In this document: piece by piece, positions 16,525-25,357 of the stretch
How positions within the stretch are numbered: the stretch's first letter is position 1
Layout of the letters: each line of letters opens with the position of its first letter
The notes under the pieces: model-generated
Told to the model about the DNA's origin: nothing
The model's database searches: none
What the model saw: the letters and a program-made list of their open reading frames with translations, nothing else
Made by a program: the position numbers and the translations under genes
From: Rhodospirillaceae bacterium UBA6219
GTDB taxonomy: Bacteria > Pseudomonadota > Alphaproteobacteria > Rhodospirillales > Magnetospirillaceae
Direction of reading: 5' to 3'
Assembly: GCA_002435715.1 (NCBI GenBank)
Contig: DISD01000098.1
Span: 1-41,535 of the forward strand
DNA length: 41,535 nt

Positions 16525-19023
16525 TTAATACAAGCCGCCGGGCAAGGGCGGAGTGGCGCCCGCCGGCAATTGCGGCAGGGGCGAGACCAATCCGTGCGAG
16601 GAATCGTTCTCGCTGGGCAGGGGGGCAAAGCTGAAACCCTCGGCATTGCCGTCCAGCACGTCTTCCTGGTCGTCGGGCAGGCGGTCGCCGGATTTGAAGG
16701 CTTCCCAGATGGAACGCGGCGCGCCGGGTTCGGCGGGGCGTCCATTGGCCGGGTCGACACGCACCATGCGGACACCGGACGGAACGCGGAACGGCGTCGC
16801 CGGCTGGTTCTTCAGGGCGTCCATCATGAAGTCGCGGAAGATGGGGGCGGCCACCGAGCCGCCGGTTTCATGGTCGCCCAGGCTGTGCGGTTCGTCGAAG
16901 CCGACGAACACCCCCACCGCCAGGTCGGGGGAGAAACCGACGAACCAGGTGTCGAAGCTGTCGTTGGAAGTGCCGGTCTTGCCGGCCAGCGGCTTACCCA
17001 CCGCCGACACCGAACGCCCGGTACCGCGCTGAACCACGCCTTCCAGGATCGACACCATCTGATAGGCGGAAACCGGATCGACGATTTGCGGACGGATGTC
17101 GGGCAGGCGCGGCATTTCTTGCTGCGAGTACTGCACCGGCCAACATCCTTCGCAGAAGCGCTGGTCGTGGACGAAAACGGTGCGGCCGTTGCGGTCCTGG
17201 ACACGGTCGATCAGGGTGGGGGCGATCTTCTTGCCGCCGTTGACCAGCATGGCATAAGCGGCGGTCATGCGCAGAACCGTGGTCTCGCCGGCCCCCAGGC
17301 TCATGGCCAATTGGCGGGGCAGGGCATCATAGATGCCGAAACGGTTGGAATAATCGGCTATGGCGTCCATGCCGATGGCCTGGGCCAGGCGCACGGTCAT
17401 CAGGTTGCGCGACTTCTCGATGCCGACGCGCAGCGTGGTCGGCCCCAGGAAGTCGCCGCTGTAATTCTTCGGCCGCCACATGGGCAGGCCAGGGCCTTGC
17501 GGCAGGGCGATGGGGGCATCCAGGATCAAGGAAGAGGGCGTGTAGCCGTTTTCCAGGGCCGTCAGGTAGACGAAGGGCTTGAACGACGAACCGGGCTGGC
17601 GCATGGCCTGGGTCGCGCGGTTGAACTGGCTTTTGCCATAGGCCCAGCCACCGACCATCGAAAGAACGCGGCCGGTATGCGGGTCCATGGCCACCAGGGC
17701 GCCTTCGATCTTGGGAATCTGGCGCAGCGCATAGGTGCCGGCGGCGGCGTTCTTGCCATCATCGGTCTTGCCGACGGCTTCCACCAAGATGACGTCACCC
17801 GGTTGCACCACATCGGCGGGACGACGCGGCGCGGCGCCCACATGTTCGTCCTTTTCCCACGGCCGGGCCCAGCGCATTTCGCTGAACGGGATGGTGCCGC
17901 CGGAACCGTCCATCAAGCCGATCTGGGTGCTGGCATCGCTGGTCGCCAACACCACCGCCAGATCCCACGGCTCGCCGCCGCTGGGATAGGTCAGGGCGGC
18001 CAAGCGCTGTTGCCAGCCGCTGCCGGCTTGAATGCGGGTCACCGGGCCGCGCCAGCCATGGCGGCGGTCATAGGCCATCAGGCCGTGGCGCAAAACCCGC
18101 GATGCCAAGGCCTGCAATTCGGCGTCGACGGTGGAGCGCACCACCAGCCCGCCCTTATAAAGGGCGCTTTCGCCATATTTGGCGACGATTTCGCGGCGGA
18201 TGTCCTCGGCGAAATAATCGGCACCGACGATCATGGCGGCGTCGTCGCGCTTGCGCATCACCAAGGGTTCGGCGATGGCCGCGTCATATTCGGCACGGCT
18301 GATCTTGCCGTCTTCCAGCATGCGACCGATGACCCAGTCGCGACGGTCCTTGGCGGCTTGGGCATGGCGGACCGGATGGTAATTGTTAGGCGCCTTGGGC
18401 AGCGCCGCCAAATAGGCGGCTTCGGCGACGCTCAGTTCATCCAGGCCACGATCGAAATAATTCAGCGCGGCGGCGGCGACGCCGTAATTGCCCATGCCCA
18501 GGTAGATTTCGTTCAGATACAGCTCGAGGATATGGTCCTTGGAAAAGGTCCGCTCGATACGGAAGGCCAGGATGGCTTCCTTGATCTTGCGTGAAATCGA
18601 CACTTCGTTGGTCAGCAGGAAGTTCTTCGCCACCTGCTGGGTGATGGTCGAGGCGCCCACCGGCCGGCGGTCGGCACCCATGCCCTTGTTGCGCAGGTTG
18701 ATCAGGATGGCGCGGGTGATACCCATGAAATCGACGCCGGGATGTTCATAAAACCCCTTGTCCTCGGCCGACAGGAAGGCGTCCTTGACCCGGTCGGGGA
18801 TCACCCCGATGGGAACGAAGGCCCGCTTTTCCACCGCGTATTCGGCCACCAGCCGACCGTCACCGCCATAAACACGGGTGGTGATGGGCGGCTCGTAATG
18901 GGCCAATTGGTGATAATCGGGCAGGTCCTGGCCGTATTTCCAGAACAGGTACATGGTCCCGCCGCCGGCGGCCATGGCCAGCAACACCAACAGGCTGAAC
19001 AAGATGGCAAGGATTCGCAACAT
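16525..19023 (-). CDS. mrcA: Penicillin-binding protein 1A, bifunctional
   Basis: Class A PBP that polymerises glycan strands and cross-links peptides in the periplasm. The 832-aa protein has one N-terminal membrane helix (ILAILFSLLVLLAMAAGG), a GT51 transglycosylase domain with the catalytic glutamate in SAEDKGFYEHPGVDFMGITR, an OB-like insert (about 300-430) and the transpeptidase with SxxK (GSSFKPF), SxN (SRN) and KTGTS. The C-terminal tail is Pro-rich and disordered. GGGAAG precedes the ATG. Followed by prfB; preceded, with an 86-base gap, by the amidase gene on the same strand. The cell-wall genes here probably share expression. Confidence 0.97.
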   Translation of the reverse strand: MLRILAILFSLLVLLAMAAGGGTMYLFWKYGQDLPDYHQLAHYEPPITTRVYGGDGRLVAEYAVEKRAFVPIGVIPDRVKDAFLSAEDKGFYEHPGVDFMGITRAILINLRNKGMGADRRPVGASTITQQVAKNFLLTNEVSISRKIKEAILAFRIERTFSKDHILELYLNEIYLGMGNYGVAAAALNYFDRGLDELSVAEAAYLAALPKAPNNYHPVRHAQAAKDRRDWVIGRMLEDGKISRAEYDAAIAEPLVMRKRDDAAMIVGADYFAEDIRREIVAKYGESALYKGGLVVRSTVDAELQALASRVLRHGLMAYDRRHGWRGPVTRIQAGSGWQQRLAALTYPSGGEPWDLAVVLATSDASTQIGLMDGSGGTIPFSEMRWARPWEKDEHVGAAPRRPADVVQPGDVILVEAVGKTDDGKNAAAGTYALRQIPKIEGALVAMDPHTGRVLSMVGGWAYGKSQFNRATQAMRQPGSSFKPFVYLTALENGYTPSSLILDAPIALPQGPGLPMWRPKNYSGDFLGPTTLRVGIEKSRNLMTVRLAQAIGMDAIADYSNRFGIYDALPRQLAMSLGAGETTVLRMTAAYAMLVNGGKKIAPTLIDRVQDRNGRTVFVHDQRFCEGCWPVQYSQQEMPRLPDIRPQIVDPVSAYQMVSILEGVVQRGTGRSVSAVGKPLAGKTGTSNDSFDTWFVGFSPDLAVGVFVGFDEPHSLGDHETGGSVAAPIFRDFMMDALKNQPATPFRVPSGVRMVRVDPANGRPAEPGAPRSIWEAFKSGDRLPDDQEDVLDGNAEGFSFAPLPSENDSSHGLVSPLPQLPAGATPPLPGGLY

Positions 19024-19109
19024 GGCTTCCCGTCAAAAGGCGCACGGGCGGTGGTACCTTGTTGGTCCGTGGCCGTCAAGCATCGCTGCGTATGATATGG
19101 GGCGTCCGA

Positions 19110-20747
19110 TCAGGGGCGGCGGGCCTTCTGGCCTTCCAGGAAATGACGATCCACGGCGCGGGCGATACCCTTGGCCAGCTTGGCCCGATAATCGGGCTGG
19201 CGCAGCTGACGTTCTTCGCTGGCATTGGACAAATAGCCCAATTCGATCAGGATCGAGGGAACGTCCGGGGCCTTCAGCACGGCGAAACCGGCGAAACGGT
19301 GGGTGTTGCCCAAAAGCGTGGTCTCGCGGCCCAATTCGTCCACCACGCCACCGGCGAAACCAGCCGAACGGTTCATGGTTTCGCGCTGGGCCAGATCGAT
19401 CAGGATGTTGGCCACATCAGCGGATTCGTGCGACAGGTCGATGCCGGCCAGCAGGTCGGCCTTGTTTTCCTTGTCGGCCAGCAATTGCGCTTCGCCGTCC
19501 GAGGCGGTCTGCGACAGGGTATAGACGGACAGGCCGGTCAGTTGCGGGTTGTTCACCGAATCCGCATGCAGCGAGATGAACAGGTCGGCGCCATATTGGC
19601 GGGCAATGGCGACGCGTTCGCGCAGACGGATGAAGATGTCGCGATCACGGGTCAAATGCACCTTGTAACGGCCGCTGCGCTCCAACTGCGCTTTCAATTC
19701 GCGGGCCATGGCCAAGGTGATGTGCTTTTCGTAGATGCCGGACACCCCCAGGGCGCCGGGATCGACGCCGCCATGGCCGGGATCGATGACCACCACCGCC
19801 TTGCCTTGGTTGCGGGGCGTGCGGGGCTGGGGTTCTGGCTGGGCGGCGCGCGCCGGCAAGGACGCCTGTTCCGTCTTCTTGGCCGCCGGAGCGGCCGGAG
19901 GAGCCGGATCGGGAGTAGGAGCCACAGCCGCAGCGGCCGGTGCCGAAGCCTCTTGGATCGGGCGGGGCAGGGGAGGCGGGACTGGGGCCGACAACATTGG
20001 GGCGCCGGTAATGGTTGTCGGCCTTGTGGTGGTCACCGCGGGTGTCGGAGAGACTTTCACTGGCGCCGGAGCAGGCGCCGGCGCGGCCTCGGCCACCACC
20101 ACGCTGCTGGTCGCCGGAGCGGGGGGCGGCTGCGGCGCCACCAGTTTCACCGGTTCTTCGACGGGAAGCGGGGCGGGCTGCGCCGCACGGGGGGCCGGAT
20201 CGGCGGCGACCGAACGGATGGGCGCCGTCGGGGTGACGGGGGCCGGGGCTTGGGCGGTTGCCGAGGGTGAATAGACGACAATGGCCCGATTGGCCGCCGC
20301 TTGCGGTGCCGGCACCGGAGTAACGGCAGTCTGGAAGACGCTGCGCGTGGTCTTTTGGACGTCCACAACCAGGCGCCAGCCCAGGCCGTCGCGGGGCGGA
20401 ATCATGAAGGATGACTTGACCAGGGCCGGTTCGCGCAAGTCGATGACGATGGAATCGGGCTGGAAATGCAAGGAACGGATCAGACCGAAGGGGCGGCTGG
20501 ATTCGGCGCTGTCGGTCCAGTCCAATTCGCCCGTACGGATCAGGATGCGATCGGGCGATGCCGAGACCAGGGTCGAAAAATTCAGGTTTTCACTGACATC
20601 CAGTACCACACGGGTGACGTTGTCCGGATGGGTCCCCAAGCGACTGGCCGAAACCTGCGCGCGTGCCCAAGCCGAAGCCGGCAGAGAGGCTGCCGCCAGC
20701 ATGGTCAGGCCCATCAGGGCGCGAAGGAATTTCGGACGTGCCATCAT
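19110..20747 (-). CDS. amiC: N-acetylmuramoyl-L-alanine amidase, AMIN plus Amidase_3
   Basis: Periplasmic zinc amidase that cleaves the stem peptide from muramic acid during daughter-cell separation. About 545 aa: a signal peptide ending ASAWA, an AMIN domain (about 30-135, VTRVVLDVSENLNFSTLVS), a roughly 180-residue Pro/Ala/Val linker, and an Amidase_3 domain with zinc/catalytic residues in IDPGHGGVDPG, GIYEKHITLAM, SLHADSVN and IELGYLSN. The linker is unusually long. The start is uncertain: ATGs at 20762, 20747 and 20744 are in frame with no clear ribosome-binding site; 20747 gives the best signal peptide. The PBP1A gene follows on the same strand. Confidence 0.93.
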   Translation of the reverse strand: MMARPKFLRALMGLTMLAAASLPASAWARAQVSASRLGTHPDNVTRVVLDVSENLNFSTLVSASPDRILIRTGELDWTDSAESSRPFGLIRSLHFQPDSIVIDLREPALVKSSFMIPPRDGLGWRLVVDVQKTTRSVFQTAVTPVPAPQAAANRAIVVYSPSATAQAPAPVTPTAPIRSVAADPAPRAAQPAPLPVEEPVKLVAPQPPPAPATSSVVVAEAAPAPAPAPVKVSPTPAVTTTRPTTITGAPMLSAPVPPPLPRPIQEASAPAAAAVAPTPDPAPPAAPAAKKTEQASLPARAAQPEPQPRTPRNQGKAVVVIDPGHGGVDPGALGVSGIYEKHITLAMARELKAQLERSGRYKVHLTRDRDIFIRLRERVAIARQYGADLFISLHADSVNNPQLTGLSVYTLSQTASDGEAQLLADKENKADLLAGIDLSHESADVANILIDLAQRETMNRSAGFAGGVVDELGRETTLLGNTHRFAGFAVLKAPDVPSILIELGYLSNASEERQLRQPDYRAKLAKGIARAVDRHFLEGQKARRP

Positions 20748-21243
20748 GGCCACATTGTGCATCAACGATGATTGAACGGACGTTAACGGATATAACGCAC
20801 ACGGAATCTCAGCTTCAACCCAAAAAGCATTGATTCCGATGACTCTTCTTTATCGTGATGCGAAATTGCAACGCTACAAGGAAATCATTGTGGAAAGGTC
20901 GCGGGCCGGTTATTTTGTCTTGCGCAGACATGCGGACTGGACCCTTCCGGGATGGAGGGGCGGCACCAAGGAATCGGGCGTTGAGCGATTTTCGCCAATC
21001 CTATCAAGTTCTTAAGCCGACCAGACCTGCGGTTTGCCACTTGTAGACCCCTTTCGAAGTCGGGCGCGATGCCCGCCAGCAGGTTCCGCCCCATGTCCGC
21101 CGATCGCGTACTGACCATGGATTCCCCCGCAGGCGTCGCCGACTTTCTTTCAGCACATCATCGTCACGACAATCGGGCGGCCCGTGCCTTGGATTCGGTC
21201 CAGGCTGGCGCCTTGTCGGTGACGCCACGGAGAATTGGAATTA
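20748..21243 (+). other. Long intergenic region: divergent promoters and rne leader
   Basis: Nearly 500 bases without a convincing gene between the amidase start (minus) and rne (plus). Short frames exist, but none has a plausible protein or ribosome-binding site. It must hold the amidase promoter and the rne promoter plus 5' leader. A small hairpin (CGGGC/GCCCG, 21061-21075) and a run of short pyrimidine and A/U-rich patches lie near the rne end. RNase E genes commonly have long structured leaders used for self-regulation; that role here is inference. No confident -35/-10 pair was found. Confidence 0.5.
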
Positions 21244-24051
21244 ATGGTCAAGCGTATGCTCATCGACGCCACGCACCCGGAAGAGACCCGGGTTGTCGTG
21301 GTCAACGGCACTCGACTGGAAGAACTGGACGTCGAGACCAGCACCAAAAAGCAGCTTAAGGGCAACATCTATCTGGCCAAGGTGGTTCGCGTCGAACCGT
21401 CGCTGCAGGCCGCTTTCGTTGATTACGGCGGAAACCGTCACGGTTTCTTGGCCTTCAGCGAAATTCATCCGGATTACTTCCAGATTCCGGTCGCCGATCG
21501 TCAGGCCTTGCTGGCCGCGCAGAAGGCGGAAGCCATGCGCGACAACGGCCCCGAGGATGACGGCGCCGACGAGGGTGCCGAAGACGCTCCGACCGAAACC
21601 GCTGAAGTGACCGCCGAAGCCGCGGCCGAAGGTGACGTCATGGAAGCCGGTGACGGCGAGGGCGAGGTTGCGGCCGCTGCCGAAGCGACCGAAGAAGCCC
21701 CCAAGCCGGTGGAAACCGTCGGTGGCGGTGATGAAGTCAGCGAACAGGAACTGGAGCGCCGTCGCGCCCGTCTGTTGCGCAATTACAAGATCCAGGAAGT
21801 CATCAAGCGCCGTCAGATCATGCTGGTGCAGGTGGTCAAGGAAGAACGCGGCAACAAGGGGGCAGCGCTGACGACTTATCTGTCGCTGGCCGGCCGTTAC
21901 TGCGTGCTGATGCCCAACACCGCCCGGGGCGGCGGGGTGTCGCGCAAGATCACCAACACGTCGGATCGTCGCCGCCTGAAGTCCATCGCCAGCGAATTGG
22001 ATTGCCCGGAAGGCATGGCGGTCATCGTGCGGACCGCCGGTTCGGAACGTTCGAAGACCGAAATCAAGCGTGATTACGAATATCTGCTGCGTGCTTGGGA
22101 CAGCGTGCGCGAACTGACGCTGAAATCCACCGCTCCGGCCGGGGTCTATGAAGAAGCCAGCCTGATCAAGCGTTCGATCCGTGACCTTTATTCCCGCGAC
22201 ATCGACGAAGTGCTGGTGGACGGTGACGAAGGCTACCGTCTGGCCAAGGACTACATGCGCATGCTGACCCCCAGCCATGCCAAGAAGGTCCAGCCCTACA
22301 AGGACCCGGTGATGCCCATGTTCCACCGCTATCAGGTGGAAAGCCAGTTGGACGCCATGCATTCGCCGGTGGTCCAGTTGCGCTCGGGCGGTTATATCGT
22401 CATCAGCCAGACCGAGGCCTTGGTCGCCATCGACGTCAATTCGGGGCGTGCCACCAAGGAACGCCATATCGAAGAAACGGCGCTGAAGACCAATCTGGAA
22501 GCGGCCGAGGAGATCGCCCGCCAGATGCGTCTGCGCGATCTGGCCGGTCTTGTGGTCATCGACTTCATCGACATGGAGGAGAACCGCAACAATCATGCGG
22601 TTGAACGTCGCCTGAAGGACGCCCTGAAGAACGATCGTGCCCGCATCCAGGTGGGCAAGATCAGCGCTTTCGGCCTGTTGGAATTGTCGCGTCAGCGTCT
22701 GCGCCCGTCATTGCAGGAAACCACTTTCTCTCCGTGCCCGCATTGCGCCGGCACGGGCTTGGTGCGTTCGGTGGAATCGTCGTCGGTTCACGTGTTGCGC
22801 GCCATCGAGGAAGAAGGTATCCGTCGCCGTTCGTCGGAAGTGACCGTCTTCGTTCCGGCCCAGATCGCCCTTTATATTCTCAATCAAAAGCGCGACGCCT
22901 TGGCCGCCATCGAGGAGCGTTATCAGTTCCGAGTCTATCTGCAAGGTGACGACGAATTGATCGCCCCCAATTTGCGTATGGACCGGGTCAAGGCCGAGAA
23001 CCGCCCCGAGGAACCGCGTCCGATTCCGGTTCAGGACATTCCCTTGTCCGTCCCCGAGGACGACGAGGAGATCGAGGACGAAGCCGAGGACGAGGTTGAA
23101 GGCACCGAACAGGCCGCCGAGGGCGATCGCGACGGCGAAAACCGCAAGCGTCGTCGTCGTCGTCGTCGTCGCCGCAAGAATGGCGACCAGCCGTCGCAGC
23201 TGGATTTGGCTGCGGGCGAGGACGACGAGGAAGAGGGTGATCACTCCGAAGGTGACGCCGACGGCGCTGAAGCGGAAGACGGCGATGTCGATGGTGAAGG
23301 TGACGGCGAGGAAGAACGCGCCGAAGGCGATGGCGATTCCGACGAGCCGCGCAAGCGTCGCCGTGGTCGCCGTGGTGGCCGTCGCCGCCGCCGTGGCCGT
23401 GATGGCGAAGTCCTGCCGGGTGGTGAAGAAGGAACCATTCCCGATGGTACCCTGATTTCGAACCCCGACGCCGTCGCCGACGTCTTCGCCCAGGCCGAAG
23501 CTGCCGCCGAAGCCGAGGCGGAAGCCAAGGCCCTGCCTCAGGCGGTTGAGGTTGAGGTTGAGGTTTCGACCGAGGTCGAAGCGGAAGCCCCGGTGGTAGA
23601 AGAAAAGCCCAAGCGTGCTTCACGCAGCCGGGCCAAGGCCAAGACCGAAGAACCGGGTGCGGAAACCGAGGAAAAGCCGAAGAAGACCCGCAGCCGGGCC
23701 AAGGCCAAGGTTGAGGCTGAAGGCGAAGCTCCGGAAACCGAGGAAAAGCCGAAGAAGCCCCGCAGCCGGGCCAAGCCCAAGGCGGGAACCGAAGCGGAAG
23801 CCCCGGTGGCCGAAGAAAAGCCCAAGAAGACCCGCAGCCGAGCCAAGCCCAAGGCTGAGGTCGAGACGGAAGTCGTGGTCGAGGCGGCTCCGGAAGTCGG
23901 GGCCGTGGAACCCGCGGTGAATGTCGAAGCCCCGGTGGAAGCCGCTCCGGTCGAACCGGAAGCGGTCCATCCGGTTCCGCAAGAAGCGAGCGAAGATGCG
24001 CCGGCCCCGGCGCCGACCCGCCGCGGTTGGTGGAACAAGCTGCTGAGCTAG
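21244..24051 (+). CDS. rne: Ribonuclease E
   Basis: Essential endoribonuclease for mRNA decay and rRNA/tRNA processing and scaffold of the degradosome. 935 aa: N-terminal S1 region (KQLKGNIYLAKVVRVEPSLQ) interrupted by an acidic, Ala/Glu-rich insert of about 75 residues (about 92-165), typical of alphaproteobacterial RNase E; a DNase I-like catalytic part with metal ligands in VAIDVNSG and IDFIDMEE; the zinc-link CPHCAGTG; and a disordered, charged C-terminal half with a poly-Arg stretch near residue 640, an RGRRGGRRRRRG stretch near 710 and four Lys/Arg-rich repeats. ATG 21244 fits the family start (VKRMLIDATHPEETR); an upstream TTG at 21235 is possible but unlikely. A terminator follows. 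Confidence 0.97.
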   Translation: MVKRMLIDATHPEETRVVVVNGTRLEELDVETSTKKQLKGNIYLAKVVRVEPSLQAAFVDYGGNRHGFLAFSEIHPDYFQIPVADRQALLAAQKAEAMRDNGPEDDGADEGAEDAPTETAEVTAEAAAEGDVMEAGDGEGEVAAAAEATEEAPKPVETVGGGDEVSEQELERRRARLLRNYKIQEVIKRRQIMLVQVVKEERGNKGAALTTYLSLAGRYCVLMPNTARGGGVSRKITNTSDRRRLKSIASELDCPEGMAVIVRTAGSERSKTEIKRDYEYLLRAWDSVRELTLKSTAPAGVYEEASLIKRSIRDLYSRDIDEVLVDGDEGYRLAKDYMRMLTPSHAKKVQPYKDPVMPMFHRYQVESQLDAMHSPVVQLRSGGYIVISQTEALVAIDVNSGRATKERHIEETALKTNLEAAEEIARQMRLRDLAGLVVIDFIDMEENRNNHAVERRLKDALKNDRARIQVGKISAFGLLELSRQRLRPSLQETTFSPCPHCAGTGLVRSVESSSVHVLRAIEEEGIRRRSSEVTVFVPAQIALYILNQKRDALAAIEERYQFRVYLQGDDELIAPNLRMDRVKAENRPEEPRPIPVQDIPLSVPEDDEEIEDEAEDEVEGTEQAAEGDRDGENRKRRRRRRRRRKNGDQPSQLDLAAGEDDEEEGDHSEGDADGAEAEDGDVDGEGDGEEERAEGDGDSDEPRKRRRGRRGGRRRRRGRDGEVLPGGEEGTIPDGTLISNPDAVADVFAQAEAAAEAEAEAKALPQAVEVEVEVSTEVEAEAPVVEEKPKRASRSRAKAKTEEPGAETEEKPKKTRSRAKAKVEAEGEAPETEEKPKKPRSRAKPKAGTEAEAPVAEEKPKKTRSRAKPKAEVETEVVVEAAPEVGAVEPAVNVEAPVEAAPVEPEAVHPVPQEASEDAPAPAPTRRGWWNKLLS
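23599..23853 (+). repeat. Four tandem Lys/Arg-rich repeats in RNase E tail
   Basis: Within rne, four imperfect units of 23-24 codons each begin EEKPK and contain RSRAKAK or RSRAKPK, followed by a Glu/Ala-rich spacer. Nucleotide identity between units is high, so the repeat count may vary between strains. Such arginine-rich segments in RNase E tails bind RNA or partner proteins. Confidence 0.85.
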
Positions 24052-24071
24052 GCTTGTGTTGAGCTGAGCGC

Positions 24072-24108
24072 AAATCCCGCGACTGGCGACGGTCGCGGGA
24101 TTTTTGTT
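24072..24108 (+). terminator. Rho-independent terminator of rne
   Basis: Perfect 12-bp stem (24072-24083 with 24092-24103), 8-base loop, followed by TTTTTGTT. It lies 20 bases past the rne stop. Confidence 0.93.
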
Positions 24109-24277
24109 GAGCCTGTGTCAAATGTAAGCCAGGCCCTGTCCACAGGGGCTTGTGTCAATCTGGAGCAATGATGGGTGGGATGTCGCCAGCGCCATCTGGG
24201 GCGGCGTTGAGGTTTGGCGCTATCGCCTTAAGGCGAGCTGCTGGGCCGCAGCCCTGTTGTGATGCAGACGAAAGGCG

Positions 24278-24314
24278 AAAAAAAACCGCCGAGGCAAGGC
24301 CCACGGCGGGTTTT
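24278..24314 (-). terminator. Rho-independent terminator of the lexA unit
   Basis: On the minus strand, CCGCCG (24309-24304) pairs with CGGCGG (24291-24286) around a 12-base loop and is followed by a run of eight or nine T. It lies just after the stop of the 66-aa gene downstream of lexA. The 200-odd bases between this and the rne terminator hold only short direct repeats (see findings). Confidence 0.85.
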
Positions 24315-24338
24315 CGATACCAGGGTGCGATCATCAGA

Positions 24339-24539
24339 TCAGCGCACGACCACCTGATTGCTGGCCCAGCGGCGCGACAGGGCGCTGGGCATGCTCAGCC
24401 ATTCTTCGAAGCGGCGACGGGCGTCGGCTTCTGCCAGCTTGCGGTTGATGCGGCCCACATAAGTGACGTTCATGTCGGCGGGGCCGTCGACGGCACGGCC
24501 GTCCATGGTGAAGGCGAAACGATGGGTGGACGCGGGCAT
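24339..24539 (-). CDS. Small hypothetical protein (66 aa) downstream of lexA
   Basis: Not recognised. It is a soluble, basic small protein with FTMDGRAVDGPADMNVTYVG at the front, an amphipathic helix (NRKLAEADARRRFEEWLSMP) in the middle and a short hydrophobic end (NQVVVR). No signal peptide or membrane segment. The ATG at 24539 is preceded by GGGAGG eight bases upstream, a good ribosome-binding site. It starts 16 bases after the lexA stop and a terminator follows it, so it should be transcribed with lexA and share its DNA-damage control. Confidence 0.65.
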   Translation of the reverse strand: MPASTHRFAFTMDGRAVDGPADMNVTYVGRINRKLAEADARRRFEEWLSMPSALSRRWASNQVVVR

Positions 24540-24555
24540 CGGGGGCCTCCCGGTC

Positions 24556-25257
24556 TTAGTAATTGCGCAACAGGCCGACCAGGCGGCCCTGGATCTTGAC
24601 CCGGTTTTCCGGGAAGATCTTGGTCTCATAGGCCTTGTTGGCCGGTTCCAAGGCGATCGAGGCCCCTTTTCGGCGCAGCCGCTTCAGCGTCGCTTCCTGA
24701 TCATCCACCAAGGCCACCACGATGGTGCCGTTATCGGCGCTGTTGCATTCACGGATGACCACGGTGTCGCCGTCCAGGATGCCGGCTTCGATCATGGAAT
24801 CGCCCTCGATGGTCAGGGCGTAATGGCTGCCGCCGCCGATCAGGGCGGCAGGGATTTCAACGCTGGCGGTGTTGTCGCGCAGTGCCTCGATGGGGGTGCC
24901 GGCGGCGATCTTGCCGTAAAGCGGCAGACTGACAGCGTCGGCGACGTTGGCTGTGGGGGTGGCGCCCACCAGGTTGAAGCTGCCGGTGATCACCTTGGGC
25001 GAGAACTTGGCCGGGGTCGCGGGCAGCGGTTGGTCGCCCAGGTTTTCAGGCAACTTCACCACTTCCAGGGCACGAGCCCGGTGAGCCAAACGGCGGATGA
25101 AGCCGCGTTCTTCAAGTCCGGTGATCAGGCGATGGATACCCGATTTGGACTTCAGGTCCAAGGCATCCTTCATTTCGTCGAAGGAAGGCGAAATCCCAGT
25201 GGCGCGAAGCCGCTCGTCGATGAACATCAACAATTCGTATTGCTTGCGCGTCAGCAT
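24556..25257 (-). CDS. lexA: LexA repressor, SOS regulator
   Basis: Represses DNA-damage genes and inactivates itself by autocleavage when RecA is activated. 233 aa: winged-helix DNA-binding domain (MLTRKQYELLMFIDERL, FDEMKDALDLKSKSGIHRLI), linker, and S24 peptidase domain with cleavage bond A119-G120 (KIAAGTP), nucleophile S154 (EGDSMIEAG) and base K192 (ATLKRL). The ATG at 25257 matches the family; a GTG at 25266 overlaps the ribosome-binding site. An alphaproteobacterial LexA box lies 58 bases upstream, so it is self-regulated and separate from the moaC unit. A 66-aa gene follows. Confidence 0.97.
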   Translation of the reverse strand: MLTRKQYELLMFIDERLRATGISPSFDEMKDALDLKSKSGIHRLITGLEERGFIRRLAHRARALEVVKLPENLGDQPLPATPAKFSPKVITGSFNLVGATPTANVADAVSLPLYGKIAAGTPIEALRDNTASVEIPAALIGGGSHYALTIEGDSMIEAGILDGDTVVIRECNSADNGTIVVALVDDQEATLKRLRRKGASIALEPANKAYETKIFPENRVKIQGRLVGLLRNY

Positions 25258-25314
25258 GGATGACACCCTTCCGTGACCAGCATTGAGCGGAACAAATCCT
25301 AAACCTTGGAATTT

Positions 25315-25329
25315 GTTCTATGCCTGTTC
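25315..25329. promoter_or_regulatory. LexA box (GTTC-N7-GTTC)
   Basis: GTTC TATGCCT GTTC at 25315-25329 is an exact match to the direct-repeat LexA operator of alphaproteobacteria. It lies in the 100-base gap between moaC and lexA, upstream of lexA, as expected for autoregulation. An additional inverted repeat (GAACAAAT at 25290 and ATTTGTTC at 25311) overlaps it. Confidence 0.9.
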
Positions 25330-25357
25330 CGCTGTGCCGTCAAGGAAAAGAATCGCG

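Noticed and set aside
15499..18594. A very long open frame (over 1000 codons) on the plus strand
   Set aside because: It runs antisense through prfB and PBP1A, which have full sets of catalytic motifs; its protein is rich in Gly/His/Ala with no domain, the usual shadow of a GC-rich gene.
20830..21118. Short frames of 61-77 codons in the rne leader
   Set aside because: No ribosome-binding site, overlapping in several frames and unlike real proteins; leader RNA is a better explanation.
21241..22596. A 451-codon open frame on the minus strand
   Set aside because: Antisense to the conserved catalytic part of rne; no motif.
23140..23400. Runs of CGTCGTCGT and similar trinucleotides
   Set aside because: They encode the poly-arginine part of the RNase E tail and are explained by coding, not a separate microsatellite function.
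24150..24599. A 149-codon frame on the plus strand between rne and lexA
   Set aside because: Crosses a terminator and runs antisense to the 66-aa gene and the end of lexA; the product has no structure.
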